Origin: Glaciecola punicea ACAM 611
GTDB taxonomy: Bacteria; Pseudomonadota; Gammaproteobacteria; Enterobacterales; Alteromonadaceae
Direction: 5' to 3'
Assembly: GCF_000252165.1 (NCBI RefSeq)
Contig: NZ_BAET01000004.1
Location: 62,001 to 126,000 of the forward strand
Length of the DNA: 64,000 nucleotides
Shown here: positions 8,848-17,826 of the stretch, in pieces
Numbering within the stretch: position 1 is the stretch's first letter
Layout of the letters: each line of letters opens with the position of its first letter
Notes under the pieces: model-generated
Told to the model about the DNA's origin: nothing
Database searches by the model: none
What the model saw: only the letters and a program-made list of their open reading frames with translations
Translations under genes and position numbers: made by a program

Positions 8848-10122
8848 ATGAGCGATAATAGTACCAAAGAGGGCGACAACAAGTTGTTGTACTGTTCTTT
8901 CTGCGGTAAAAGTCAGCATGAAGTACGTAAACTTATTGCGGGTCCTTCTGTATTCATTTGCGACGAATGTGTAGAGCTTTGCAACGATATCATTCGTGAA
9001 GAAATTAAAGAAATTTCACCTAAGCAAAAGAAGGATGCGCTTCCGACACCAAGTGAGATTCATGCGCATTTAGACGATTACGTTATTGGTCAAGAACACG
9101 CTAAAAAAGTGTTGGCAGTAGCAGTTTATAATCACTACAAACGTTTGAAAAACGGCGATGTACACGAAGGCGTTGAATTAGGCAAAAGCAACATACTGCT
9201 AATTGGCCCGACCGGCAGCGGGAAAACGCTGCTAGCCGAAACGCTTGCTCGCTTGCTCGATGTGCCTTTCACAATGGCTGATGCAACCACCTTAACAGAG
9301 GCGGGTTATGTTGGTGAAGACGTTGAAAATATCATTCAAAAGCTGCTTCAAAAGTGTGACTACGATCCTGAAAAAGCGCAGCGCGGTATCGTGTACATCG
9401 ATGAAATAGACAAAATTTCGCGCAAGTCAGACAATCCGTCAATTACCCGCGATGTTTCTGGCGAAGGTGTACAACAAGCTTTACTAAAATTAATAGAAGG
9501 GACCATTGCATCGGTTCCTCCCCAAGGCGGACGTAAACACCCACAGCAGGAATTTTTGCAGGTTGATACCTCTAAAATTCTATTTATTTGTGGTGGAGCA
9601 TTTGCTGGTTTAGACAAAATAATTGAGCAGCGCAGCGCCAAAGGCTCTGGTATAGGGTTTGGTGCTGAAGTAAAAGCACAGTCAGATAAGAAAAATTTGT
9701 CGGAGTTGTTTAAAGATGTTGAGCCGCAAGACTTGGTCAAATACGGTCTGATCCCAGAGTTTATTGGTCGTTTGCCGGTAGTTGCTAGTTTAGAGGAATT
9801 AAGTGAAGACGCTCTAATACAAATTCTACAAGAACCCAAAAACGCTATCACTAAGCAATATGGCGCTTTACTTGCGCTTGAAGGTGTTGAGTTGGAGTTC
9901 AGGGAAGACGCACTTCGCGCAATTGCGAGTAAAGCAATGACACGCAAAACCGGTGCCCGAGGCCTGCGCTCTATTGTAGAGGCTGTGCTCTTAGATACTA
10001 TGTATGATTTACCTTCAAATCCGAATGTAGCGAAAGTAGTTATTGATGAAACCGTCATAAGAGGGGAATCTGCGCCTTTGCTGATCTATGAAAATACCGA
10101 TAAAAAAGCAGCTTCTGAGTAA
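8848..10122 (+). CDS. clpX: ATP-dependent Clp protease ATP-binding subunit ClpX
   Basis: 424 aa AAA+ unfoldase that feeds tagged substrates to ClpP. The N-terminal zinc-binding domain has CSFC and CDECVELC (four cysteines). Walker [10 protein letters not shown], Walker [11 protein letters not shown] and the sensor region follow. The ATG at 8848 is chosen because it gives the family N-terminus MSDNST; a 15-codon in-frame extension from 8803 reads through the intercistronic hairpin and is unlikely to be translated. A good terminator follows. Confidence 0.98.
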   Translation: MSDNSTKEGDNKLLYCSFCGKSQHEVRKLIAGPSVFICDECVELCNDIIREEIKEISPKQKKDALPTPSEIHAHLDDYVIGQEHAKKVLAVAVYNHYKRLKNGDVHEGVELGKSNILLIGPTGSGKTLLAETLARLLDVPFTMADATTLTEAGYVGEDVENIIQKLLQKCDYDPEKAQRGIVYIDEIDKISRKSDNPSITRDVSGEGVQQALLKLIEGTIASVPPQGGRKHPQQEFLQVDTSKILFICGGAFAGLDKIIEQRSAKGSGIGFGAEVKAQSDKKNLSELFKDVEPQDLVKYGLIPEFIGRLPVVASLEELSEDALIQILQEPKNAITKQYGALLALEGVELEFREDALRAIASKAMTRKTGARGLRSIVEAVLLDTMYDLPSNPNVAKVVIDETVIRGESAPLLIYENTDKKAASE

Positions 10123-10127
10123 GCAAG

Positions 10128-10151
10128 AAAGGGCCATCGAGGCCCTTTTTT
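10128..10151 (+). terminator. Intrinsic terminator after clpX
   Basis: Stem AAAGGGCC / GGCCCTTT with loop ATCGA and a T tract (10146-10151), just after the clpX stop. Confidence 0.9.
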
Positions 10152-10169
10152 AGTTTTTTATTAAATCAG

Positions 10170-10198
10170 GTTTAAACTTTACCTGAGAATCCCCATAT
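10170..10198 (+). promoter_or_regulatory. Candidate sigma-32 (heat-shock) promoter of lon
   Basis: GTTTAAA (10170-10176) resembles the CTTGAAA -35 and CCCCATAT (10191-10198) matches the distinctive -10 of RpoH promoters. The 14-bp spacer is within the allowed range. It sits 33 bp before the lon ATG. lon is a classic RpoH target, so the assignment fits, but it rests on sequence match alone. Confidence 0.6.
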
Positions 10199-10230
10199 AC
10201 ATCCACAATGCAACCAGTTAAGAGAGAAAA

Positions 10231-12582
10231 ATGACCACCAGCAGTGTACTTAAAAACATGCCAGTCTTGGCATTACGCGATGTAGTGGTATATCCACATA
10301 TGGTAATTCCTTTGTTTGTTGGACGTGAAAAATCTATTCAATGCCTAGAAGCAGCCATGGATAACGATAAGCGTGTTTTCTTAGTGGCACAAACTGATGC
10401 CGGTATTGATGAACCCAGCACATCTGAAGTTTTTGACATTGGCACGGTAGCCACCATTTTACAACTGTTAAAATTGCCTGATGGTACCGTCAAGGTCCTT
10501 GTTGAAGGTAATGTGCGTGGCAAGATTGCTAGCTACCTGAACACAGATCCATTTTTTATCGCAGATGTAAACGTATTAAATGATGAGGTGATGGATGAAG
10601 CAGAGCAAGATGTACTTATTCGTTCTGCGGTGTCGCAGTTTGAAGGTTATGTAAAGCTAAATAAGAAAATACCACCAGAAGTACTCACTTCACTAAACGG
10701 CATTGAAGACGTCGCTAAACTGGCAGATACCATGGCCGCTCATATGCCTTTAAAACTGGTTGAAAAGCAAAAAGTGCTTGAGATGCAGGGTGTAGTAGAG
10801 CGGATCGAATTTTTAATGACACTAATGGATGGTGAAATTGACTTACTGCAAGTAGAGAAAAAAATTCGTACGCGTGTGAAAAAGCAGATGGAAAAAAGTC
10901 AGCGCGAATATTATTTGAACGAGCAGATGAAGGCTATTCAAAAAGAGTTGGGTGAACTTGAAGATACACCTGACGAATTTGAGGCCTTACAGCAAAAAAT
11001 TGAAGCGGCAAAAATGCCAGCGGAGGCGAAAAACAAGGCCTCAGCAGAGCTTAACAAACTTAAAATGATGTCGCCTATGTCGGCGGAAGCCACCGTCGTT
11101 CGTTCATATATAGATTGGTTGGTGTCGGTTCCATGGCATAAGCGCAGCGTGGTAAAACGCGACTTAGTGCAGGCCGAAAAGGTGCTCGACAATGACCATT
11201 ATGGTTTAGATAAAGTAAAAGAGCGTATATTAGAGTATTTGGCGGTACAGCAGCGTGTAAAGAAATTGAAAGGCCCCATATTATGCTTGGTGGGTCCCCC
11301 TGGTGTGGGCAAAACATCGCTGGGGCAATCAGTGGCAAAAGCAACAGGGCGAAAATATGTTCGAATGTCCTTAGGTGGTGTTCGCGATGAAGCTGAAATA
11401 CGGGGTCATCGTAGAACTTACATTGGCTCATTACCGGGTAAATTAATTCAAAAAATGTCAAAGGTTGGCGTCAAGAATCCGCTATTTTTACTGGATGAAA
11501 TTGACAAAATGTCCTCTGATATGCGTGGAGATCCTTCATCAGCACTTTTAGAAGTATTAGATCCTGAGCAAAACTCCACCTTTAGTGATCATTACTTAGA
11601 AGTTGATTACGATTTGTCTGATGTAATGTTTGTTGCGACCTCTAACAGCATGAATATTCCAGATGCTTTATTGGACAGAATGGAAGTTATTCGTTTGTCG
11701 GGCTACACAGAAGACGAAAAACTGAATATTGCAACTCGCCATTTAATTGCCAAGCAAATTGAGCGTAACGGTCTTAAAGACAACGAATTGAAAATTGAAG
11801 AGTCGGCAATAGTAGGGGTAATACGTTATTACACACGTGAAGCCGGTGTGCGTAATTTGGAGCGTGAAATTTCTAAAATTTGCCGAAAAGCAGTCAAGAA
11901 CATCTTGCTTAAAAAAGAAAAAGGGCAAGTGGTGGTTAATCAAGATAACTTAAAGAACTATCTTGGTGTGCAAAAGTTTGACTATGGAAAGGCAGATAAA
12001 AACAATCAAATAGGTCAGGTGACAGGTTTAGCGTGGACTCAAGTAGGTGGTGATTTATTAACTATCGAAACCAGTGCCGTGCCTGGTAAAGGAAAGTCTA
12101 TTGCAACAGGCTCACTTGGCGATGTGATGCAAGAATCTATTAAAGCTGCTATGACGGTCGTCAGGTCGCGTGCAGAGAAACTCAGAATTAATCCTGATTT
12201 TTATGAAAAGCGTGATATTCATGTGCATGTACCAGAGGGAGCTACCCCAAAAGATGGTCCAAGCGCAGGTATCGGTATGTGTACTGCACTCGTGTCGTCT
12301 TTAACCGGTAACCCTGTTAAGTGCGATGTTGCCATGACCGGTGAAATTACACTGCGTGGTGAAGTGCTGGCGATTGGTGGCCTAAAGGAAAAGTTATTAG
12401 CGGCCCATAGAGGCGGTATAAAAACGGTTATTATTCCATTAGACAACGAAAGAGACTTAGAAGAAATACCTAAAAACGTGATCGGCGATTTGACGATTTA
12501 TCCTGTGAAATGGATCGACGAGGTACTGGATATTGCCTTAGAATATCCCGTCGAGAGCTTCACAGTAAGCACTAAAGTATAG
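10231..12582 (+). CDS. lon: ATP-dependent Lon protease
   Basis: 783 aa, full length for LonA. The N-terminal substrate-binding domain begins LPVLALRDVVVYPHM; the AAA+ module has Walker A GPPGVGKTS and Walker B LFLLDEIDK; the C-terminal protease domain has the catalytic Ser678 in PKDGPSAGIG, with the partner lysine expected about 43 residues later (LKEKLLAAHRGG). It degrades misfolded and regulatory proteins in the cytosol. It is monocistronic by position, with a candidate heat-shock promoter upstream. Confidence 0.98.
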   Translation: MTTSSVLKNMPVLALRDVVVYPHMVIPLFVGREKSIQCLEAAMDNDKRVFLVAQTDAGIDEPSTSEVFDIGTVATILQLLKLPDGTVKVLVEGNVRGKIASYLNTDPFFIADVNVLNDEVMDEAEQDVLIRSAVSQFEGYVKLNKKIPPEVLTSLNGIEDVAKLADTMAAHMPLKLVEKQKVLEMQGVVERIEFLMTLMDGEIDLLQVEKKIRTRVKKQMEKSQREYYLNEQMKAIQKELGELEDTPDEFEALQQKIEAAKMPAEAKNKASAELNKLKMMSPMSAEATVVRSYIDWLVSVPWHKRSVVKRDLVQAEKVLDNDHYGLDKVKERILEYLAVQQRVKKLKGPILCLVGPPGVGKTSLGQSVAKATGRKYVRMSLGGVRDEAEIRGHRRTYIGSLPGKLIQKMSKVGVKNPLFLLDEIDKMSSDMRGDPSSALLEVLDPEQNSTFSDHYLEVDYDLSDVMFVATSNSMNIPDALLDRMEVIRLSGYTEDEKLNIATRHLIAKQIERNGLKDNELKIEESAIVGVIRYYTREAGVRNLEREISKICRKAVKNILLKKEKGQVVVNQDNLKNYLGVQKFDYGKADKNNQIGQVTGLAWTQVGGDLLTIETSAVPGKGKSIATGSLGDVMQESIKAAMTVVRSRAEKLRINPDFYEKRDIHVHVPEGATPKDGPSAGIGMCTALVSSLTGNPVKCDVAMTGEITLRGEVLAIGGLKEKLLAAHRGGIKTVIIPLDNERDLEEIPKNVIGDLTIYPVKWIDEVLDIALEYPVESFTVSTKV

Positions 12583-12910
12583 GTTTACTGAGTTTTTATT
12601 AAATAGCATTAAGTGCAAGCGTGGCATATTTGCATTTTTTGTGATTTTACGTAAATAAGTTATTCACATTTAGCCTAGTTATGCTACCTTATTGAGGTAA
12701 TCGTTCAAAGCCTTTATTATAAAGGGTTTGCAGGTACTCAGATTTTTTATTACAGTAACGAAGTCGTCGTTCAAATTCAACGATTTAACGATCATTAAAC
12801 TGGCTAAGCTCTATGCAGCCATTGTTCATAAAACGAAGAATGATTCTCAGAGTTGGCTACACATTCTGTTAAGATAATATATTATAAAAATAAATGAAGG
12901 GGAGCATATT
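12583..12910 (+). other. lon-hupB intergenic region
   Basis: 328 bp without a gene. A weak terminator-like hairpin TGCAA/TTGCA followed by six T lies at 12614-12640. An imperfect inverted repeat (AAAGCCTTTAT / ATAAAGGGTTT) is near 12707-12730. TTGGCT (12853-12858), 16 bp, TAATAT (12875-12880) is the best promoter candidate for hupB. AAGGGGAG just before 12905 is its ribosome binding site. Confidence 0.5.
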
Positions 12911-13183
12911 GTGAACAAAACTCAACTAGTTGATGAAATCGCTGAAGCTGCAGATATTTCTAAAGCAGCCGCTGGTCGTGCATTAGATGCATTTACCGAT
13001 ACTGTAACCACAGCGCTTAAAGATGGTGATCAAGTTGCGCTTGTAGGTTTTGGCACTTTTGCCGTCCGCGACCGTGCTGCTCGCAGTGGGCGTAATCCTC
13101 AAACGGGCGCCACTATACAAATAGCGGCTGCAAAAGTACCAGCATTCAAAGCAGGTAAAGCACTAAAAGACGCATGCAACTAA
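12911..13183 (+). CDS. hupB: DNA-binding protein HU-beta
   Basis: 90 aa nucleoid protein that bends and compacts DNA as a dimer. The start is GTG at 12911, preceded by a strong GAAGGGGAG. The sequence has the HU signature [20 protein letters not shown], whose GRNPQTG lies at the tip of the DNA-binding arm, and the C-terminus KALKDACN. It ends with cysteine and asparagine where E. coli HupB has valine and asparagine. Its place after lon and before ppiD is the conserved one. Confidence 0.98.
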   Translation: MNKTQLVDEIAEAADISKAAAGRALDAFTDTVTTALKDGDQVALVGFGTFAVRDRAARSGRNPQTGATIQIAAAKVPAFKAGKALKDACN

Positions 13184-13207
13184 TTAGTAAAGCGTTATAC
13201 ACTGCGT

Positions 13208-13236
13208 AAAGGCGATGAAAATTCATCGCCTTTTTT
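13208..13236 (+). terminator. Intrinsic terminator after hupB
   Basis: An 11-bp stem AAAGGCGATGA / TCATCGCCTTT with a 4-nt loop, running into six T (13231-13236). Confidence 0.93.
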
Positions 13237-13399
13237 ACGTCTGTTGCTTGCTAATAGTCAAGTTATTATGACTTAAAACGGGTTTTACTCGCGTATCCAG
13301 AAAAGGGTCGGTATAATCTACAGTTAAATATTTAACTAATAAAGTAGGCGCCAACGGTTAGGACGGCTTCTTCTTGCTAACAAAAGGTTGTTGTTAAAC

Positions 13400-15289
13400 A
13401 TGTTACAAAATATTCGTGAGGGCATTCAAGGTCCTTGGGCGATAGGAATTATTGCGCTAATAGTCGTTAGCTTCGTGTTCACTGGTGTGGGAAGCTACAT
13501 TTCTTCTGATAATACGAATGCAGTGGCAATAGTAAATGGTGAAGAAATACCCGCAGGCGCACTAGATATTGCCTATAACAATGAGCGCGCACGACTTGAA
13601 AGCCAGTTTGGTGACGCGGTTAATTCTTTATTCGCCAGTGAAACTTACGTTACTCAATTTCGCAATGACATATTGCAACAGCTCATTAATGATGAGCTGG
13701 TTACCCAAAAGGCTAAATCGTTGGGCCTACGCGTTGGGGACAGTGAAATTAAGAAAGCAATTACAATGCTACCCGAGTTTCAAGTAGCTGGGGCTTTTGA
13801 CAACACCATTTATCTAAATACACTAGGCCGTGCAGGCTATACACCTACTCAATTTGCTGAGTATATGCGCGACCAAATGACCCGCCAGCAGTTGGTTCAG
13901 GCTATTAACGGGTCTAACTTTAGTATGCAGCATCAAATATCTAATTTGCTAGCGCTTCAGGGGCAAACGCGCGACGCGAAAAGCTTACAAATAGATTTAG
14001 CGAAATATCAAGAATCCATAGAACTAACAAGTGAAGAGGTTCAGGTATATTACGATGCAAATCTTTCAAGATTTGATACTCAAGAGCAGGTTAAACTCGC
14101 CTACGTAACGTTATCGGTAGCGGACTTAAGTCCGCAAATGGAAGTGAGCCAAGAAGAAATAGCCCAATATTACGCTGACAATACCCGTTTGTTCGCAAGC
14201 CAAGAAACGCGCAGCGTATCGCATATTTTGTTTGAGGCAGGAGACGACATTGAATTAGCCAGAACTCGTGCGCAGGCAGTCTTAGAACAACTGCGTAATG
14301 GTGAAGATTTTGCAACACTTGCGCAAGAGAATTCTGATGACATTATAAGTGCTGAGGAAGGTGGTGACTTAGGTCAAATTAGTCCTAGCGATTACGAAGG
14401 TGAGTTTGGCGATGCTGCCTACGCTTTAAACGCGGTGGGTGATATATCTGTGATTGTTGAAACCGACTTTGGTCTACACATTATAAAACTTACCCAGTAC
14501 TCGCCTTCTATTGTTACACCATTGTCTCAGGCTAGCGCGCGTATTGAGGGCGATTTACGCTTAACAAAAGCAACTGATGAATTCTTTGCACTGCAGCAAG
14601 AAATGGCGCGTTTAGCATTTGAAGAGCCAGATTCCTTAGAAGCGGTCGCAAAAGCCATTAACCGACCTGTTATAGAAACTGGTTTTTTTGAGGAAAACCA
14701 ACTACCCCAGGGTGTTGACTACCCCCAATTAAATGACATTGCTTTTTCTGGTGAATTAGTAATTGACCGAGTAAACAGTGATTTATTAGAGCTTAGCGAT
14801 GAATTAGTGATGGTTGCCAGAGTTGCCGAGCATAAATCTAAGCGCACGCGTTCGCTCGGTGAAGTTAGTCAGCAAATAGAGGGCTTACTCAAGACCCAAA
14901 AGGCGCAGCAGCAGGCGCTGGTCTATGCACTAGATATTCAAACTGCTATGTTGAATGATGAAGATATTAGCCCTCTCTTAGCTAAACACGCATTGTCATG
15001 GTCGACGCATGTAGGCTTAGCGCGTAGTTCAAACGAACTGCCGGTGCCAATGGTGAATGCTATTTTTGAACTAGGGCCTACTCAAGGTGTTAACAGTAAA
15101 GTAGTGTCAGTGTTTGATAACAGCGTTGGTCTAGTGGTATTGTCGTTGGTTAATATAGCCTCGCAAACAGACGAGAGCATGCAAGCTACTATTGCGCAAA
15201 GGTTAGTTAGTATGCAAGGTCAGCAAACTTATGAAAATTTCGTTGCGGCGCTGCGAGTTGGTGCCGATCTTACTTTGGTGACTCAATAA
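13400..15289 (+). CDS. ppiD: Periplasmic folding chaperone PpiD
   Basis: 629 aa inner-membrane-anchored chaperone that meets proteins leaving the Sec translocon. One N-terminal helix (about residues 13-35, WAIGIIALIVVSFVFTGVG) is followed by a SurA-N-like helical domain. A parvulin/PpiC domain (about 260-360, SVSHILFEA through FGLHIIKL) and a C-terminal helical region complete it. The ATG at 13400 gives the family N-terminus MLQNIREG; an in-frame TTG four codons upstream abuts AAAAGG and is less likely. A terminator follows directly. Confidence 0.95.
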   Translation: MLQNIREGIQGPWAIGIIALIVVSFVFTGVGSYISSDNTNAVAIVNGEEIPAGALDIAYNNERARLESQFGDAVNSLFASETYVTQFRNDILQQLINDELVTQKAKSLGLRVGDSEIKKAITMLPEFQVAGAFDNTIYLNTLGRAGYTPTQFAEYMRDQMTRQQLVQAINGSNFSMQHQISNLLALQGQTRDAKSLQIDLAKYQESIELTSEEVQVYYDANLSRFDTQEQVKLAYVTLSVADLSPQMEVSQEEIAQYYADNTRLFASQETRSVSHILFEAGDDIELARTRAQAVLEQLRNGEDFATLAQENSDDIISAEEGGDLGQISPSDYEGEFGDAAYALNAVGDISVIVETDFGLHIIKLTQYSPSIVTPLSQASARIEGDLRLTKATDEFFALQQEMARLAFEEPDSLEAVAKAINRPVIETGFFEENQLPQGVDYPQLNDIAFSGELVIDRVNSDLLELSDELVMVARVAEHKSKRTRSLGEVSQQIEGLLKTQKAQQQALVYALDIQTAMLNDEDISPLLAKHALSWSTHVGLARSSNELPVPMVNAIFELGPTQGVNSKVVSVFDNSVGLVVLSLVNIASQTDESMQATIAQRLVSMQGQQTYENFVAALRVGADLTLVTQ

Positions 15290-15317
15290 GAAACGCTACT
15301 GTATCACTGAAAATAAG

Positions 15318-15340
15318 AAACCCGCAAAAGCGGGTTTTTT
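15318..15340 (+). terminator. Intrinsic terminator after ppiD
   Basis: AAACCCGC, loop AAAA, GCGGGTTT followed by further T residues. Confidence 0.93.
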
Positions 15341-15357
15341 AATATTAATGGATCGTG

Positions 15358-15531
15358 TTACGACCGCGTTATCAGCCACACAATACTGAAAAACCCTACT
15401 ATGAAAGCGCTAACAACCGCTATATACACATAGCCCCTCCTACCTTGCTTAAACGAATAGTTATTATACTGAAGATACAAAAACCAGATGAAACTAAGGG
15501 TAAGTGGCAGTACAAAAACATACTTGATCAT
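15358..15531 (-). CDS. Small two-helix membrane protein (57 aa)
   Basis: Found by reading the minus strand after the rpsT terminator. ATG at 15531, stop TAA at 15360-15358, 57 aa. Helix 1 is about residues 4-20 (YVFVLPLTLSFIWFLYL). A short basic link SFKQGRRG follows, and helix 2 is about 35-54 (VYIAVVSAFIVGFFSIVWLI), ending in TRS. The clean hydrophobic pattern with a positively charged loop is strong evidence for coding. AAGAG lies 8 nt before the ATG. It resembles unnamed small inner-membrane proteins of Alteromonadales from memory, with no known function. Its 3' end meets the ppiD terminator. Confidence 0.7.
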   Translation of the reverse strand: MIKYVFVLPLTLSFIWFLYLQYNNYSFKQGRRGYVYIAVVSAFIVGFFSIVWLITRS

Positions 15532-15594
15532 CAAACAACTCTTATGTTAATTAAGACATATAAGGGGTATACGCAAAAAGGCAAACTTGAGCTT

Positions 15595-15627
15595 AAAAAA
15601 AAGGCTTCTAATTGACTAGAAGCCTTT
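15595..15627 (-). terminator. Intrinsic terminator after rpsT
   Basis: On the minus strand AAAGGCTTCTA (15627-15617), a 6-nt loop, TAGAAGCCTTT (15610-15600) and a run of eight T (15602-15595). It separates rpsT from the small membrane protein gene. Confidence 0.93.
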
Positions 15628-15663
15628 GTAATCTGTGTTTAAATACCTGTGAGGGCTATTAAA

Positions 15664-15927
15664 CTAGGCCATAGCCTTAATTTGTGCATTCAAGCGAGAT
15701 TTATGACGGGCTGCTTTATTCTTATGAATAAGACCCTTTGTCGCCATTCTGTCAAGAACAGGAACAGCGGCTGTGAAAGCTATCTGTGCTTCTTCTTTGT
15801 TACCAGCGGTTATAGCGGCAATGATTTTTTTGATGCTAGTGCGTGTCATGGAGCGGCGGCTTGCATTATGCTGGCGGCGCGTCTCGGCTTGAATTGCACG
15901 TTTCTTAGCGGACTTAATGTTAGCCAA
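15664..15927 (-). CDS. rpsT: 30S ribosomal protein S20
   Basis: 87 aa basic protein of the 30S subunit, binding 16S rRNA. The reading frame can be opened 8 codons upstream at an ATG (15951), but the family N-terminus (M)[14 protein letters not shown] begins at TTG 15927-15925, preceded by AGGAG. E. coli rpsT also starts with TTG, and that poor start is part of its autoregulation by S20, so the TTG is chosen. It has its own strong promoter and terminator and is divergent from murJ. Confidence 0.96.
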   Translation of the reverse strand: MANIKSAKKRAIQAETRRQHNASRRSMTRTSIKKIIAAITAGNKEEAQIAFTAAVPVLDRMATKGLIHKNKAARHKSRLNAQIKAMA

Positions 15928-15970
15928 GGGGGAAACTCCTAAAATATTCATGTCAAAATTGAGGGTGCGG

Positions 15971-15999
15971 ATTATCTAAGTTATTTCGATATTTGTCAA
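15971..15999 (-). promoter_or_regulatory. Strong promoter of rpsT
   Basis: On the minus strand a consensus TTGACA (15999-15994), 17-bp spacer and GATAAT (15976-15971), followed by CCGCACCC. The GC-rich discriminator suggests growth-rate or ppGpp control, as expected for a ribosomal protein gene. Confidence 0.85.
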
Positions 16000-16148
16000 C
16001 GCTTATAGAGGATAAAAACAAAAAAACCTCAAGACACAGCAAACTTATCAACAATACAGTTATACTACATTAATACCGTCGTATTATACTCCCCAACAGT
16101 GTATGGGTTTAATACAATATTCCATGTGTGTTTCTTCAAGAGTGCTCT

Positions 16149-17714
16149 ATGCCTGACAAACTAATAAAGGCCGGCGTTATCGTCAGCGCAATGACGCTAT
16201 TGTCCAGAGTGCTAGGGCTAGTGCGAGACGTTGTGGTGGCTAATCTGTTGGGCGCGAGCGCAAGCGCTGATGTGTTTTTATTCGCGAATAAAATTCCCAA
16301 TTTTTTACGTCGCCTATTTGCCGAAGGCGCCTTCGCTCAAGCGTTTATACCTGTTTTAACAGAAGTTAATGCACAAGATGACAACGCAAAGTTAAAAGAC
16401 TTTGTTGCAAAAGTGTCGGGTACACTCGGTGCTATCGTTTTTTTTACGGCCATTGTTGGGGTGGTCGCCTCACCCCTGTTAGCCGCCATATTTGGTGCAG
16501 GTTGGTTTATTGATTATTTAAATGAAGAGCCTGGGGGAGAAAAGTTTGAACTAGCGTCAACCCTTTTAAAAATAACCTTTCCATATATATTTTTTATTTC
16601 GCTAACAGGGTTTGCCGGCGCTATCTTAAACACTATGGGCAAGTTTGCCGTTGCTGCTTTTACGCCGGTGTTGCTAAATGTTTCTATTATTGCCTGCGCA
16701 TACTTTCTAACGCCTCATTTGTCTCTGGGCGCATATGCGCTGGCGTGGGGTGTGTTTATTGGCGGCGTGGTTCAGTTGTTTTTTCAACTTCCTTTTTTAT
16801 ACAGAGCCGGACTGCTGGTTAGACCCAAATGGGGCTGGTCTGATCCAGGCGTGGTAAAAGTGCGCACACTCATGATACCCGCACTTTTTGGTGTATCGGT
16901 GAGCCAAATTAACTTACTCCTTGACACTGTAATAGCGAGTTTCTTACAAACAGGGTCGATTAGCTGGCTATACTATTCCGACCGTTTGCTTGAGTTTCCT
17001 TTAGGGCTTTTTGGTATCGCTATCGCTACAGTGATTTTACCCACGCTGTCAAGAAACCATGTAAGTAAAGACAAGCAGGCATTCTCAAAAAATATAGACT
17101 GGGCTTTTCGTATTGTTGCCATGCTAGGTATTCCCGCAGGTGCTGCACTTATGGTCCTTGCAATGCCGCTAATGCTGGTGATTTTCCAGCGGGGTGCTTT
17201 CAGTGTAGACACCGCACACATGGCCTCGCTCAGTTTAATGGCTTACGCGATAGGCCTGTTTGGCTTTATGTTAGTTAAGATTTTTGCACCCGCTTTTTAC
17301 TCTAGGCAAGACACTAAAACGCCGGTTAAATACGGTATTATTACCATGGCGATAAACATGGTGCTTAACTTAATATTGGCCATTCCTCTTGGTTACGTCG
17401 GTTTAGCCTTAGCCACGTCTATTTCAGGTATTATGAACGCGGTTTTACTATACCGACGTCTATCTTTTTTAGAGGTGTACAGGATCTCAAAAGACACTTG
17501 GTGGTTTCTAGCCAAAATTACCCTTGCCACTGTTGTTATGGTAATAGCGGTGTTTGCTTATTCGGCAAATCTGGCGTGGGTACAAAGCTCATTCAGCCAG
17601 CGTGTAGAATATTTGTGCTATTGTATCGCAATAGGCATAATTTGTTATGCCATCAGCATTTTGATCTTAGGGGTACGGCCTCATCAGTTAATTGGTAAGA
17701 AAGTTAAAAAATAG
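16149..17714 (+). CDS. murJ: Lipid II flippase MurJ
   Basis: 521 aa polytopic inner-membrane protein of the MOP superfamily with about 14 hydrophobic segments. MurJ flips lipid II for peptidoglycan synthesis. The N-terminal part LIKAGVIVSAMTLLSRVLGL and FRRLFAEGAF-like NFLRRLFAEGAFAQAF are family hallmarks. The ATG at 16149 gives MPDKLIKAG; seven further codons upstream are open but look non-native. It is followed by ribF, as in related genomes. Confidence 0.97.
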   Translation: MPDKLIKAGVIVSAMTLLSRVLGLVRDVVVANLLGASASADVFLFANKIPNFLRRLFAEGAFAQAFIPVLTEVNAQDDNAKLKDFVAKVSGTLGAIVFFTAIVGVVASPLLAAIFGAGWFIDYLNEEPGGEKFELASTLLKITFPYIFFISLTGFAGAILNTMGKFAVAAFTPVLLNVSIIACAYFLTPHLSLGAYALAWGVFIGGVVQLFFQLPFLYRAGLLVRPKWGWSDPGVVKVRTLMIPALFGVSVSQINLLLDTVIASFLQTGSISWLYYSDRLLEFPLGLFGIAIATVILPTLSRNHVSKDKQAFSKNIDWAFRIVAMLGIPAGAALMVLAMPLMLVIFQRGAFSVDTAHMASLSLMAYAIGLFGFMLVKIFAPAFYSRQDTKTPVKYGIITMAINMVLNLILAIPLGYVGLALATSISGIMNAVLLYRRLSFLEVYRISKDTWWFLAKITLATVVMVIAVFAYSANLAWVQSSFSQRVEYLCYCIAIGIICYAISILILGVRPHQLIGKKVKK

Positions 17715-17826
17715 CAGCGCAGTTACGTAAAGTAAGCACTTTTAATCGCGTTAAGGCACTGACATTAATGTGCTCATCGTTTATAATCTCTGGCTTTGTT
17801 GTTTCATAAAAAAGTAGCGAAATAGT

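Noticed and set aside
9360-10058. 232-codon minus-strand frame inside clpX
   Set aside because: Serine- and proline-rich antisense shadow of a highly conserved gene; no ribosome binding site or known domain.
11075-11461. 128-codon minus-strand frame inside lon
   Set aside because: Antisense shadow of lon with no domain or start signal.
12707-12730. Imperfect inverted repeat after lon as a terminator
   Set aside because: One central mismatch and no T tract; kept only as part of the intergenic description.
15355-15615. 86-codon plus-strand frame
   Set aside because: Lysine-rich, no domain, and antisense to the better supported small membrane protein and the rpsT terminator.
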